Shown: in pieces, positions 24,879 through 34,310 of the stretch
Layout of the letters: every line of letters starts with the position of its first letter
Numbering within the stretch: position 1 is the first letter of the stretch
Assembly (NCBI GenBank): GCA_964195995.1
Contig: CAXMQS010000056.1
Location: 1-40,432 of the forward strand
DNA from: CAXMQS01 sp964195995
Lineage (GTDB): Bacteria; Actinomycetota; Acidimicrobiia; Spongiisociales; JAOTWH01
Reading direction: 5' to 3'
DNA: 40,432 nt
Notes under the pieces: model-generated
Databases searched by the model: none
Seen by the model: only the letters and a program-made list of their open reading frames with translations
Told to the model about the DNA's origin: nothing
Translations under genes and position numbers: made by a program

Positions 24879-25200
24879 TACTTCCTCCGCCTTATCTTCC
24901 TGGTGCCCGTTGGTGCGCGCCCACGCACTCCGCGTACTCCCAAGAGTACACCACGCTCAGCGGTCGTGCAACCTACTCTGCGTCGTCATCTGTGACAGCC
25001 CCGGCTCGCCTTAGGACACGGGTCCCAGGCGCGAGATCTTGAATACTTGCCTAGATGAGCGAGAATCTGTCTAGCAAACGCCCTGCCTGCATGACATGTT
25101 GTACCGCTTCCATCAGCAGTCGACCATGGGTCGAACGACCTCTTTGAGCGGTCGGGGGCGACCCATTACTTCAACGCCCCAACGATGGCCGGCCGAGCGT
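24879..25200 (-). promoter_or_regulatory. 322-base regulatory gap before the large surface-protein gene
   Basis: No gene seen. It holds the second copy of ACGCAGAGTAGG (24972-24983). It also has a perfect interrupted palindrome GTACTC-ccaa-GAGTAC at 24934-24949, about 56 bases before the start codon, which fits a dimeric repressor operator or a short leader hairpin. A ribosome-binding site GGAGG lies five bases before the ATG. Nearer clpX a weak CGACC/GGTCG hairpin (about 25135-25155) might end clpX transcription. No convincing -35/-10 pair. Confidence 0.45.
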
Positions 25201-26466
<1,266 letters not shown>

Positions 26467-26468
26467 CT

Positions 26469-27095
26469 CTAGCCCCCGACCGCCACAGCGGTGAGCTCAC
26501 GGGCCGACAACACGGTGTCGATGACTCCGTATCCCTTCGCCTCCTCGGCTGTCATCCAGAAGTCGCGATCGGTGTCGATCTGGATCTTCTCGAGTGGCTG
26601 GCCGGTGTGCTTAACGAGAATCTCGTTCATCTCCTCCTTGACCCTGATGATCTCCTTGGCATGGATCTCGATGTCGGTCGCCTGGCCTTCGAGTCCACCG
26701 ATGTGAGGCTGGTGCAACATGATCCGTGAGTGCGGGAGGGCAAAGCGCTTCTCGGGAGCGCCTGCGGCCACGAGGACCGCGGCGGCTGATGCCGCTTGGC
26801 CCATGCAGAAGGTCGCGACGTCGGGACGAATGAAGTGCATCGTGTCGTAGATCGCCATTAGAGATGTCATCACGCCGCCGGGTGAGTTGATGTAGAGGTA
26901 TATGTCCTTATCGGGATCATCGCCCTCGAGGTGTAGCAGCTGTGCCATGATCAGATTGGCGACAGTGTCATCGATGGGCGTACCAAGAAAGATGATCCGT
27001 TCCTTGAGGAGCCGGCTGTAAATGTCGAATGAGCGCTCTCCGCGGCTCGTCTGCTCTACGACTGTCGGAACGAGGTAGTCCATCATCTCGGTCAT
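26469..27095 (-). CDS. clpP: ClpP, proteolytic subunit of the Clp protease
   Basis: 208 residues. Catalytic triad visible: S103 in GQAASAAA, H128 in MLHQP and D178 in DRDFWMTAEEA. Forms the barrel-shaped peptidase that ClpX feeds. Actinobacteria often have two tandem clpP genes; only one is here. The ATG overlaps the tig stop (ATGA). Confidence 0.98.
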   Translation of the reverse strand: MTEMMDYLVPTVVEQTSRGERSFDIYSRLLKERIIFLGTPIDDTVANLIMAQLLHLEGDDPDKDIYLYINSPGGVMTSLMAIYDTMHFIRPDVATFCMGQAASAAAVLVAAGAPEKRFALPHSRIMLHQPHIGGLEGQATDIEIHAKEIIRVKEEMNEILVKHTGQPLEKIQIDTDRDFWMTAEEAKGYGVIDTVLSARELTAVAVGG

Positions 27096-28447
27096 TCAAT
27101 TGCCTCCGCTTCTTCGGCCAGAGCCTCTGCATCTGCGGGGAAGAGGTCGAGCGGCTGGCCCGTTCCGTCGACCGGTTCGGCGTTCTGGACCATGTGATCG
27201 AGCGCCTTCTGCCGAATCATATCACCCACCAAAGCTTGCACGCGACCACTTGAAACCAGTGCTTGCCGGAATTCATCGGCCTCCTGGCCCGATGCTTGAG
27301 CGAGGCTGGAGATGACTTCGTCGACCTCCTCGGCATCAACTTCGAGGCCCTCTGCGTCGGCGACGGCGTCAAGGAGTATGCGGGTACCGAGGTTGGAAAC
27401 CGCCCGCTCGCGCAGTTCGCCTATCAAATCCTCCTGCGTTTGGCCCACCGCACCTAGGTACATGTCGAGGCCGACGCCCTGACCCTCGAGTCGATGGAGG
27501 AGGCTGTGCAGCTGGTCATCCATCTCGGCTCCGATGAGGCCCTCAGGGAAATCGACGTCGGTCTCGCGCAGAACGGCCTCGATCAGCTTGGCCCTGAGCT
27601 CCGCACGAGTCGCTGCAACGTTGACCCGTGCCAGTTCTTCCGAGAGACCTACGCGCAGTTCTTCGGTTGTGTCGAACTCGCTGACCTCGCTCACCCACCC
27701 GTCCGTAACCTCGGGCAGCTTCCGGGCACGCACCCCCTTGACCAGCACCTGCATCTCAACACCCTCGCCGGCACGCTCGCCGAAGCCCTCCGGCAAGGTG
27801 GTGGCGAACGTGTCGATCTTGCCAGCCGTCGCTCCTTCGAGCGGTCCGTCGAGGCCATCAAGGAATGATCCTGAACCGACCTCGTAGAGCAAGTCTGTAG
27901 CCGAGGCCTCGTCGATAGTGGCGCCACCGCGGCGAGCGGTGAGGTCGATGAGCACGAAGTCGCCTGCGGTTGCCGGTCGGGTCACCTCCTCGAGCTCTGC
28001 GAACTGATGCCGGAGGCGCTCGAGCTGGTTGTCGATGTCCTCGTCCGCTACCTCGCCGGACTCGATCTCGATGCGTCTTCCCTCGTAGGCCGGGATGGTG
28101 TCGAGCTTCGGCCACAGCGCCACCGTCACATCTACCTCGACCCCACCGTCTACCTGACGGGTGTCGGCGACGGTCGGGGTCGTGGCGGGCGACACCTCAG
28201 CCTCTTTCAACGCCTCGCCGACGATCTCGGGGAGTGCCTCCTCGAGGGCCTCGCTCTGCAAGCGATCCTCGCCGACAGCGCGCTCGACCATCGGTCGCGG
28301 CGCCTTGCCCGGCCGAAAGCCGGGGATCTTGACGTCGTTGGCGAGTCGCTTGGCTGCCTTGTCCTTGGCCTTGTCGAGTTCGGCGTCGTCAAGGTGGACG
28401 GTCAGCATGCGCTCGAAGCGTCCGGTCTCAGTCAGGGTCGTTTGCAC
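27092..28447 (-). CDS. tig: trigger factor, ribosome-bound chaperone
   Basis: 451 residues. N-terminal ribosome-binding domain with the signature GFRPGKAPRP (about 45-54), an FKBP-type peptidyl-prolyl isomerase domain (about 155-245; GDFVLIDLTARRGG) and a helical C-terminal chaperone domain with an acidic tail. GTG at 28447 gives VQTTLTETGRFERMLTV and has TAGGAG five bases upstream; the open frame further upstream runs through tRNA-His and is rejected. tig-clpP-clpX is a widely conserved order. Confidence 0.96.
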   Translation of the reverse strand: MQTTLTETGRFERMLTVHLDDAELDKAKDKAAKRLANDVKIPGFRPGKAPRPMVERAVGEDRLQSEALEEALPEIVGEALKEAEVSPATTPTVADTRQVDGGVEVDVTVALWPKLDTIPAYEGRRIEIESGEVADEDIDNQLERLRHQFAELEEVTRPATAGDFVLIDLTARRGGATIDEASATDLLYEVGSGSFLDGLDGPLEGATAGKIDTFATTLPEGFGERAGEGVEMQVLVKGVRARKLPEVTDGWVSEVSEFDTTEELRVGLSEELARVNVAATRAELRAKLIEAVLRETDVDFPEGLIGAEMDDQLHSLLHRLEGQGVGLDMYLGAVGQTQEDLIGELRERAVSNLGTRILLDAVADAEGLEVDAEEVDEVISSLAQASGQEADEFRQALVSSGRVQALVGDMIRQKALDHMVQNAEPVDGTGQPLDLFPADAEALAEEAEAIE

Positions 28448-28466
28448 ATTGCTCCTAGGTCGATGG

Positions 28467-28491
28467 TGCCGAGCGCAGCGCGCGCTCGGCA
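28467..28491 (-). terminator. hairpin between tRNA-His and tig
   Basis: Perfect 10-bp stem TGCCGAGCGC / GCGCTCGGCA with a 5-base loop, starting 6 bases beyond the tRNA-His 3' end and ending 19 bases before the tig start. No T run follows. It may end the tRNA transcript or separate the tRNA precursor from the tig mRNA. Confidence 0.5.
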
Positions 28492-28496
28492 TTGGG

Positions 28497-28571
28497 GGTG
28501 ACCGAGGGGACTCGAACCCCCGACCTCCGGGACCACAACCCGGCGCTCTAACCAACTGAGCTACGGCCACC
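28497..28571 (-). tRNA. tRNA-His (GTG)
   Basis: Full cloverleaf on the minus strand: acceptor GTGGCCG/CGGTCAC, anticodon loop TTGTGGT between GCCGGG-type arms, and T loop GGTTCGAGTCC. The extra G at -1 (28571) opposite C73 (28497), the histidine identity element, is encoded. No complete CCA is encoded. Confidence 0.95.
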
Positions 28572-28605
28572 GCGCTGTTTTGGGCTGCCGGCGGTTCGGC
28601 ACTCG

Positions 28606-28678
28606 CGCCCCCGGGAGGATTCGAACCCCCGACCAAGAGCTTAGAAGGCTCCTGCTCTGTCCTCTGAGCTACGGGGGC
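28606..28678 (-). tRNA. tRNA-Arg (TCT)
   Basis: Acceptor GCCCCCG/CGGGGGC, D arm GTAGCTCAGAGGACAGAGC, anticodon loop CTTCTAA (anticodon TCT) and T loop GGTTCGAATCC. Discriminator G73; CCA not encoded. Confidence 0.95.
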
Positions 28679-28688
28679 CGGCTACCCG

Positions 28689-28759
28689 AGCGGGTGAAGG
28701 GAATCGAACCCTCGTCACCAGCTTGGAAGGCTGGAGCTCTACCACTGAGCTACACCCGC
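28689..28759 (-). tRNA. tRNA-Gly (TCC)
   Basis: 71 bases. Acceptor GCGGGTG/CACCCGC, anticodon arm CCAGC/GCTGG around CTTCCAA (anticodon TCC), T loop GGTTCGATTCC. Discriminator T73, normal for bacterial tRNA-Gly; CCA not encoded. Confidence 0.95.
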
Positions 28760-28819
28760 GAGTTGGCAATTGTATTCCCGAGGTGCGACCGGAACGAGGG
28801 AGCATCCCTCCAGAGTGAG

Positions 28820-28893
28820 TCGGGCTGGCCGGATTCGAACCGGCGACCCCTGCGTCCCAAACGCAGTGCGCTACCAAGCTGCGCCACAGCCCG
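28820..28893 (-). tRNA. tRNA-Pro (TGG)
   Basis: 74 bases. Acceptor CGGGCTG/CAGCCCG (the C1-G72 pair is typical of proline tRNA), anticodon arm CTGCG/CGCAG around TTTGGGA (anticodon TGG), discriminator A73. First of the four minus-strand tRNAs, so the cluster promoter should lie in 28894-28945; a CACAAT box sits 8 bases upstream but no clear -35 was found. Confidence 0.95.
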
Positions 28894-28945
28894 AACCGCC
28901 ATTGTGCCAGCTATTCACGTCACACCGAAGACGTACTTTCGCACC

Positions 28946-29670
28946 ATGAAGCCTCCGATCAGCGACACGCTGTTGCGTCAGGCACGGGATTGGGAGCACC
29001 TCCATCGTTGGGAGCGCTCGGAACTCGGCCGAGCCTTGCGTCTCAGGGGCCTCAGTTACAGCGAGATCCGGTTGCTCATCCCGGTCCCGAAGGGAACACT
29101 CTCCAACTGGTGTCGCGACATTCGGCTCTCCGATGCCCAGGTCGAGCACCTCAAGAACCGGACGCAGGGTGCGGCGGGTCTTCCAAGGGACACGCAGTGG
29201 CGACGACGCTTGGAGGTAGCTCGACTGCAGCTTCTAGCGCGCCGTGAAGTGCCAAGGTTGCTGCAAGAGCCCTTGTGGATCGTAGGAGTTTCCCTGTATT
29301 GGGCCGAGGGATCCAAGACGCCTCGATGTCTCGAAATGACGAACGCCGATCCGTCACTCCTTCGTCTCTTCATCAGATGGGTAGACCGCTATCTGACTCC
29401 GAGTCCGGAGTTCGTCCTGGTGCTTCACCTCCATGAAGGGAACGACGAGATGGCAGCGCGACGGTATTGGACCGAGGCGGTCGGCCTGCAGGGCCCGGAC
29501 TTCCACAAGACCTTCATCAAGCCACGGGGTACCGGCCATCGCAAGAACACCCTTCCCCACGGCGTATGCCGAGTGCGATTGCGCAGAAGCGCCGACGCCT
29601 TCGTCATAACGATGGCGTGGATCGATTGGCTCTCTCAGAACGCGAGCAGTCCGACGCTAATCTTTCCGGT

Positions 29671-29680
<10 letters not shown>
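28946..29680 (+). CDS. HTH / LAGLIDADG-like stand-alone protein
   Basis: 244 residues. The N-terminus has a helix-turn-helix-like stretch (LRGLSYSEIRLLIPVPKGTLSNWCRDI, about 29-55). From about 112, WIVGVSLYWAEGSK resembles the LAGLIDADG-type helix with its acidic residue, followed by MTNADPSLLRLFIRW and a basic HKTFIKPRGTGHRKN segment. This layout matches small free-standing proteins common in actinobacterial and metagenomic genomes, related in fold to homing endonucleases. Nuclease or regulatory activity is not shown. ATG at 28946 is chosen because the frame upstream is antisense to tRNAs; it has no ribosome-binding site. The last three codons and the TAG stop lie at or inside the tRNA-Lys gene. 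Confidence 0.75.
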
Positions 29681-29744
<64 letters not shown>

Positions 29745-29748
29745 CGGC

Positions 29749-29833
29749 GCGGGCGTAGCCGAATTGGCACAGGCGCCAGACTTAGGATCTGGTGGGCTTC
29801 GGCCCATTGGGGGTTCGAGTCCCTCCGCCCGCA
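29749..29833 (+). tRNA. tRNA-Leu (TAG)
   Basis: 85 bases, class II with a long variable arm (GGGCTTCGGCCC). Acceptor GCGGGCG/CGCCCGC, anticodon arm CCAGA/TCTGG around CTTAGGA (anticodon TAG), discriminator A73. Four bases after tRNA-Lys, so both are probably processed from one precursor. Confidence 0.95.
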
Positions 29834-29873
29834 CTCAACACTCGCGGCACCTCGGTGCTGCGTGTGCGCCCGG

Positions 29874-30452
29874 CTACGCCCCCAGCATCTCCACCAAGGA
29901 CCGCAGCGCCTTCCCGCGATGGGAGATGGCGTGCTTGTGGTCCGAATCGATCTCGGCCAGCGTCCGATGGTCCACCACGAAGATCGGGTCGTAACCGAAT
30001 CCCCCATCCCCTCGCGGCGCCAACCCGATGGCACCCTCAAGTACCCCCTCGGCGGTGATCTCCTCGCCGTCTGGCGTCACCAGCGCCACCACGGTTCGAA
30101 ACCGAGCAGAGCGCTCCGCGACGCCATCGAGTTCTGAAAGAACCTTGGCGATGTTGTCGTCGTAGGTCGATACCTCACCGGCATAGCGGGCGGTCTTGAC
30201 GCCGGGGGCTCCGTCAAGGGCGTCGACCTCGAGCCCGGTGTCATCGCTCAGCGCCGCGAGCCCCGTGGCCAGCACAACGGCGCGCGCCTTGAGCAGCGCA
30301 TTGCCGACCAGCGTGTCCTCGGTCTCCTCCACCTCATCCCAGGTGAGGCCGCGCACGATCTCCGGCGGTGAGGCCAATGAGGCCAACACCTCCTCAACCT
30401 CGCGCACCTTGTCGGGGTTCTGCGAGGCGACAACGAGGCGCCGCACCCTCAC
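29874..30452 (-). CDS. rdgB: RdgB/HAM1 dITP/XTP pyrophosphatase
   Basis: 192 residues. Hydrolyses dITP, ITP and XTP to monophosphates, keeping deaminated purines out of nucleic acids. Motifs: ASQNPDKVREV at the start, SDDTGLEVDALDGAPGVKTARYAG, GFGYDPIF, and HKHAISHRGKAL at the C-terminus. The GTG start overlaps the rph stop by four bases. Same position as Rv1341 in M. tuberculosis. Confidence 0.95.
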   Translation of the reverse strand: MRVRRLVVASQNPDKVREVEEVLASLASPPEIVRGLTWDEVEETEDTLVGNALLKARAVVLATGLAALSDDTGLEVDALDGAPGVKTARYAGEVSTYDDNIAKVLSELDGVAERSARFRTVVALVTPDGEEITAEGVLEGAIGLAPRGDGGFGYDPIFVVDHRTLAEIDSDHKHAISHRGKALRSLVEMLGA

Positions 30453-31153
30453 CCGGCGATGGCTTGCTTCTGGACCGCCACCAGAGTGGAGATACCGGCG
30501 GCCGCATAGTCGAGGAGGGTGTCGAGTTGGGCCCGCGAGAACGGATCACCCTCGGCGGTTCCCTGCACCTCGATGAGGTCGCCGGAACCGGTCATGACGA
30601 CGTTGCAGTCGACCTCGGCCCCTCCGTCTTCTGGATAGTCGAGATCGAGCAGCACCTCACCGTCACTGATGCCGACAGAGACCGCGGCACAGTGGTCGGT
30701 TATGGCATTGGTCGGTGCCAAGCCCTCGGCAACGGCGTGCTGGAACGCATCGTGCAATGCCACCCAGGCGCCGGTGATCGAAGCAGTCCTGGTGCCGCCA
30801 TCGGCCTGAAGCACATCGCAGTCAACGAGCAACGACAACTCCCCCATCGCTTTCATGTCGACAACCGCTCGCAACGATCTGCCGATGAGGCGCTGGATCT
30901 CCTTCGTCCTGCCACCACTGATCGACTTGCGCGAGATGCGGTCGGAAGACGATCCAGGAAGCATGGAGTATTCGGCGGTGACCCAGCCCGACCCGGTTTC
31001 CTTGAGCCACGGCGGCACCCTTTCTTCCACAGACACGGTGCACAGCACCCGGGTGCGTCCCATCTCGACCAGCACCGACCCCGGTGTCATCTCGGTGTAT
31101 CCGCGGATCAGCTTCACGGGCCGCAGCTCGTCAACAGCTCTGCCTTGTCTCAT
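30449..31153 (-). CDS. rph: ribonuclease PH
   Basis: 234 residues. Phosphorolytic 3' exonuclease that trims tRNA precursors. Motifs: TEMTPGSVLVEMGRTRVLCTVSVEE, the PGSSSDR...SGGRTKEIQRLIGRSLRAV loop with the phosphate-binding and RNA-binding arginines, DCDVLQADGGTRTASITGAW, and EVQGTAEG. Complete, without the E. coli K-12-type frameshift. Eight bases after the MBL gene. Confidence 0.96.
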   Translation of the reverse strand: MRQGRAVDELRPVKLIRGYTEMTPGSVLVEMGRTRVLCTVSVEERVPPWLKETGSGWVTAEYSMLPGSSSDRISRKSISGGRTKEIQRLIGRSLRAVVDMKAMGELSLLVDCDVLQADGGTRTASITGAWVALHDAFQHAVAEGLAPTNAITDHCAAVSVGISDGEVLLDLDYPEDGGAEVDCNVVMTGSGDLIEVQGTAEGDPFSRAQLDTLLDYAAAGISTLVAVQKQAIAG

Positions 31154-31160
31154 GAGCGCC

Positions 31161-31898
31161 TCATATCTGTATCACCATTCCCGGCGCCGCAACGAGGGTC
31201 TCTCCCTCGAACTCGCTTGCCGCTTCTTCGATCGAAATCTCGGAGTCGAGGGTAGGGGGCAGGTGCGTCAGGATCAGGCGTCCAACGCCACTGGTTCGGG
31301 CGAGCACGCCCGCCTGGCGGGCAGTCAGATGGAACGGATAGTCAGCCTCCGTTGCATCCTGATAGGTCGCCTCGCAGAGCAACGTCCCGGTTCCCATTGC
31401 CAGCTCAGAGAGGTCGCCGCCGGGGCCGGTATCTCCGGAGTAGGTGAGGCTGGTCTTGCCATCGCTGACCCGAACGCAGGAGACCGGAACGGAATGGCTG
31501 GAAGCACCGAACTCCAACTCGAGCTCACCGATCCGTGACCTGGCGACCGCCTCTCGCCAATCGAAGACGTCACGCCAGGCATCTGAAGAACCGACAAAGG
31601 CCGTCATCGCCGCCCACACATCGGCCGGGGAAATCACCGGCAGCGGACCGCGACCGGCCCCCGGCCCGTACGCCAGGTGGTGGAAGATAGCGAACAGATC
31701 CGAACAGTGATCTGGGTGGCGATGGCTCAGAAAGACGGCGTCGAGGTCTTGTGGCGGCATCACTCCCAGCAGCGCCATGGCGACGCCGGGTCCGGCATCG
31801 AGCAACACCGCCGACGACCCCGCAGCAATGAGGTATCCCGACGCCGGATTGCCGGCCGACGGCGAGGTTCCCGAACTTCCCAGTACATGTAGCTGCAT
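31161..31898 (-). CDS. metallo-beta-lactamase-fold phosphodiesterase-like protein (Rv1339-like)
   Basis: 245 residues. MBL metal-binding motif SHRHPDHCSDL with H59, H61, D63 and H64; further likely ligands are the H in SSHSVPVSC, D in YSGDTGPG and H in LTHLPP. It sits directly before rph and rdgB, as does Rv1339 in M. tuberculosis, which is an atypical cyclic-AMP phosphodiesterase; RNase Z-like or arylsulfatase-like family members are alternatives. Assignment to cAMP turnover is inferred from gene order and fold. Confidence 0.82.
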   Translation of the reverse strand: MQLHVLGSSGTSPSAGNPASGYLIAAGSSAVLLDAGPGVAMALLGVMPPQDLDAVFLSHRHPDHCSDLFAIFHHLAYGPGAGRGPLPVISPADVWAAMTAFVGSSDAWRDVFDWREAVARSRIGELELEFGASSHSVPVSCVRVSDGKTSLTYSGDTGPGGDLSELAMGTGTLLCEATYQDATEADYPFHLTARQAGVLARTSGVGRLILTHLPPTLDSEISIEEAASEFEGETLVAAPGMVIQI

Positions 31899-31919
31899 GG
31901 CGTCGATGATTGGCCGATA

Positions 31920-33161
31920 TCAGCTCTCGGCCAAATCCCCCATGTCGGGTCCGAGATCCCCGCTCGGGATGGCGGAGATGTCTGGGGGAAACACCAGGTC
32001 GAGCGTCCAGTCGAGGGCGACACGGATCTTGCGCAGCACTGTGGGCAAACGGAACAGGTAGTAGGACCGCCACATGAACCAGGCCGGCCACCGCGAGACA
32101 CCGATGCCGAAGACGGTGCCAACGGCATTGCGATGGCCGAGGGATACCAGCTGGCCCTTGCCCTTGTAGCGGAACGGCTTGACCTCCGCGCCGTCAAGGA
32201 GTGGCAGCAGGTGGTTGCCAAGCCAGCGGCCCTGGGCGATAGCGGCCTGTGCCGTTGGCGCGCAGACTCCGCCGCGACCGTCAGGGACCGCTGCCGCGTC
32301 ACCGAGCGCGTATACGCCGGGACCCATCGCCATCGAACCGTCGGTGGAGAGACGCTTGCCACCCTCGAGGGCGACTGTTGCCCTGCCCGGCCTTATCCCG
32401 GCCGCCCACACCGTCGTCGCCGCCTCGACCTTGGTTCCATCTTCGAGGATGACGCTGCCGGCGTTGACCTCGGCAACACGCTGACCCAAGAGAAGCCCGA
32501 CGCCGCGGCGACGGAGTGCCTTGGTGGCTGCCCTGCCGAGTCGCTTCGACATCATGGGGACCGGTCGATCGACGGCGTCGATCAGCGCAACCCGACCAGG
32601 CGGCGCTGTTGGGTAGTAGCGCGGTATTACCTCGCCGAGGAAGTCTGCCATTCCCGAAGCCAGCTCGGCGCCGCTGTATCCGGCTCCGACCACGATCACG
32701 GTTGACTCGGCCGCCTTCCCCGAGTGTGCTGCCGACTCGAGCAGCGACAGAACACGGCGCCTGATACGCAAGGCATCGGCAATGGTCTTGAAGGGGATGG
32801 CGTGCTCGAACACGCCTGATATGCCGAAGTCTGCCGACTCGGATCCCGATGCCAGGACCAGCACGTCTCCGGTGAGCATCTCGGTTCTCCCGCTGATCGC
32901 CAGCCGAACCTCGACGGAGCGTTGCGCGGTGTCAACGGACACGACGTCGCCAACGATGACGGTGGCGTCGCGGCACAGTTGTCGCAGGGGCGCGGTTATG
33001 TGACGTGGCTCGATGTCCCCAAAGGCCACCTCTGCCAACATCGGCGTGAAGGTCAGGAAGTTCTCGTTGGAGATGATCGTGACGTCGGCGTCTCCGCCCA
33101 GGCGCTTCGCCACCTCGACCCCGGCGTAGCCGCCCCCGACGATGATCACGCTGCGTCGCAT
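31920..33161 (-). CDS. type II NADH dehydrogenase-like FAD oxidoreductase
   Basis: 413 residues. FAD-binding VIIVGGGYAGVEVAKRL at the N-terminus, NADH-binding VIVVGAGYSGAELASGM at about 165, GVYALGDAA near 300, and an NDH-2-type C-terminus (GKGQLVSLGHRNAVG, then an amphipathic WPAWFMWRSYYLFRL membrane-contact helix and LDWTLDLVFPPD). NDH-2 passes electrons from NADH to quinone without proton pumping. The ATG at 33161 is used; an in-frame GTG at 33206 would add a poorly conserved 15 residues. Weak ribosome-binding site. Divergent from the pseudopilin genes. Confidence 0.88.
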   Translation of the reverse strand: MRRSVIIVGGGYAGVEVAKRLGGDADVTIISNENFLTFTPMLAEVAFGDIEPRHITAPLRQLCRDATVIVGDVVSVDTAQRSVEVRLAISGRTEMLTGDVLVLASGSESADFGISGVFEHAIPFKTIADALRIRRRVLSLLESAAHSGKAAESTVIVVGAGYSGAELASGMADFLGEVIPRYYPTAPPGRVALIDAVDRPVPMMSKRLGRAATKALRRRGVGLLLGQRVAEVNAGSVILEDGTKVEAATTVWAAGIRPGRATVALEGGKRLSTDGSMAMGPGVYALGDAAAVPDGRGGVCAPTAQAAIAQGRWLGNHLLPLLDGAEVKPFRYKGKGQLVSLGHRNAVGTVFGIGVSRWPAWFMWRSYYLFRLPTVLRKIRVALDWTLDLVFPPDISAIPSGDLGPDMGDLAES

Positions 33162-33305
33162 CGTGGCAGCAAGGTAGCAGCCGGGCCACATACCGATGGG
33201 GCGCACTAACCCAGGTAACTAGTCACTCGAGTAGTGCGAATATGGACAACCGCCTGCCTCAAGGCGTGACCCGCAGCAGTCGATGACCTCTATATGGAGT
33301 TTCGC

Positions 33306-33794
33306 GTGCGCGCTCAGCGCGACGATGGTTTCACCCTCATTGAGGTGGCGATATCGCTCATGCTCGCCGTCATCCTTTTCTCGGTTATCGGAACCTTGCT
33401 CATGGCAAGCGTCCGGCAGTCGCGCGAGGCAAGAGGCCAGGCGGCTGCTACTGAACTCAGCGTCGAAGGAATCGAGGTGACTCGGGCTCTTCCCTGGGAC
33501 GAACTGGCCATGGTCGACACCCAGACGGGTGATACCCGCATCGCTGGCGGCATGCTGCTGGCCTCTGCGGTGGACCTGCCCTCGGACGAGACACTCGTCA
33601 TCGACGGCACCGACGGATCCGTCCAGTCCAAATACACCGTCACCATCGACCTTCTCGACTACGACGTGTACCAGTACGTGACAGAGGTGCAGCCGGGTCT
33701 ACGCCGGGCGATGGTCGTTGTCACCTGGGACGCCGGACCCAGCCTGCGTAGCCATCACACCTCAGCCCTCATCTCGGAAGCGAGGGCTGGCTGA
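33306..33794 (+). CDS. type IV pilin-like protein, PilV/GspI-like
   Basis: 162 residues. Class III prepilin signal: short basic leader, cleavage after the Gly in DDGFTLIEV (F+1, E+5) and a 20-residue hydrophobic helix (ISLMLAVILFSVIGTLLM). GTG at 33306 is chosen because GGAG lies six bases upstream and the leader is then of normal length; ATG at 33294 adds four residues but has no ribosome-binding site. The globular part has no recognised family. First of three overlapping or closely spaced pseudopilin genes. Confidence 0.85.
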   Translation: MRAQRDDGFTLIEVAISLMLAVILFSVIGTLLMASVRQSREARGQAAATELSVEGIEVTRALPWDELAMVDTQTGDTRIAGGMLLASAVDLPSDETLVIDGTDGSVQSKYTVTIDLLDYDVYQYVTEVQPGLRRAMVVVTWDAGPSLRSHHTSALISEARAG

Positions 33795-34300
33795 TGTTTC
33801 GCAAACTCAAACGCGACGACGGGATCACGATCACCGAACTGGCCACCGCTCTGTTCGTCTCTTCGCTGATCGTGGCGGGTGCCATGACCTGGGCAACCGC
33901 CACGCTGCGTACCCAGGCCCGCAACCAAGATGCCGTCGCCACCGTCGACGAGCTCCGGTTCGCCAAGAGCCAGCTGACCCGCGAATTGCGATTCGCCGCT
34001 GAGGTCATTCCGCCGTCCAGCGGCGACGACTCGATCTCGATGTGGCTCGACGACGGCGACGAGATCAAGGCCGTCGGCGAGATCGTCACCTACGAAGTCA
34101 TGGCGGACCGCACCCTGGCCCGCTACACGGATGACACCTTGCAGCCAACGAAGATCATCGCTCAAGGCCTCGTTGCCGCCGAGACCTCATTCACAGTCGC
34201 CAGCAGCACGATCGACATCACGCTGTCAATCGACCTCGACCCCACCGACGAATACCAATCGCGACAAGTCACCACGTCCATCTCGGCAAGAAACACGTAG
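33794..34300 (+). CDS. type IV pilin-like protein, PilW/GspJ-like
   Basis: 168 residues. Prepilin site after the Gly in DDGITITEL (Glu at +5), then a hydrophobic helix (ATALFVSSLIVAGAMTWA). The body (DELRFAKSQLTRELRFAAEV...) is typical of minor pseudopilins of the J/W type. The start overlaps the previous stop by one base (TGATG). Confidence 0.82.
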   Translation: MFRKLKRDDGITITELATALFVSSLIVAGAMTWATATLRTQARNQDAVATVDELRFAKSQLTRELRFAAEVIPPSSGDDSISMWLDDGDEIKAVGEIVTYEVMADRTLARYTDDTLQPTKIIAQGLVAAETSFTVASSTIDITLSIDLDPTDEYQSRQVTTSISARNT

Positions 34301-34310
34301 GAGAACCACC

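Noticed and set aside
28580..28945. N-terminal extension of the LAGLIDADG-like gene
   Set aside because: The frame here is antisense to the Arg, Gly and Pro tRNAs, so it is not protein-coding.
33250..33267. CGCCT/AGGCG hairpin in the NDH-2/pilin gap as a terminator
   Set aside because: Both neighbouring genes are transcribed away from the gap, so no terminator is expected; the stem is only five pairs.
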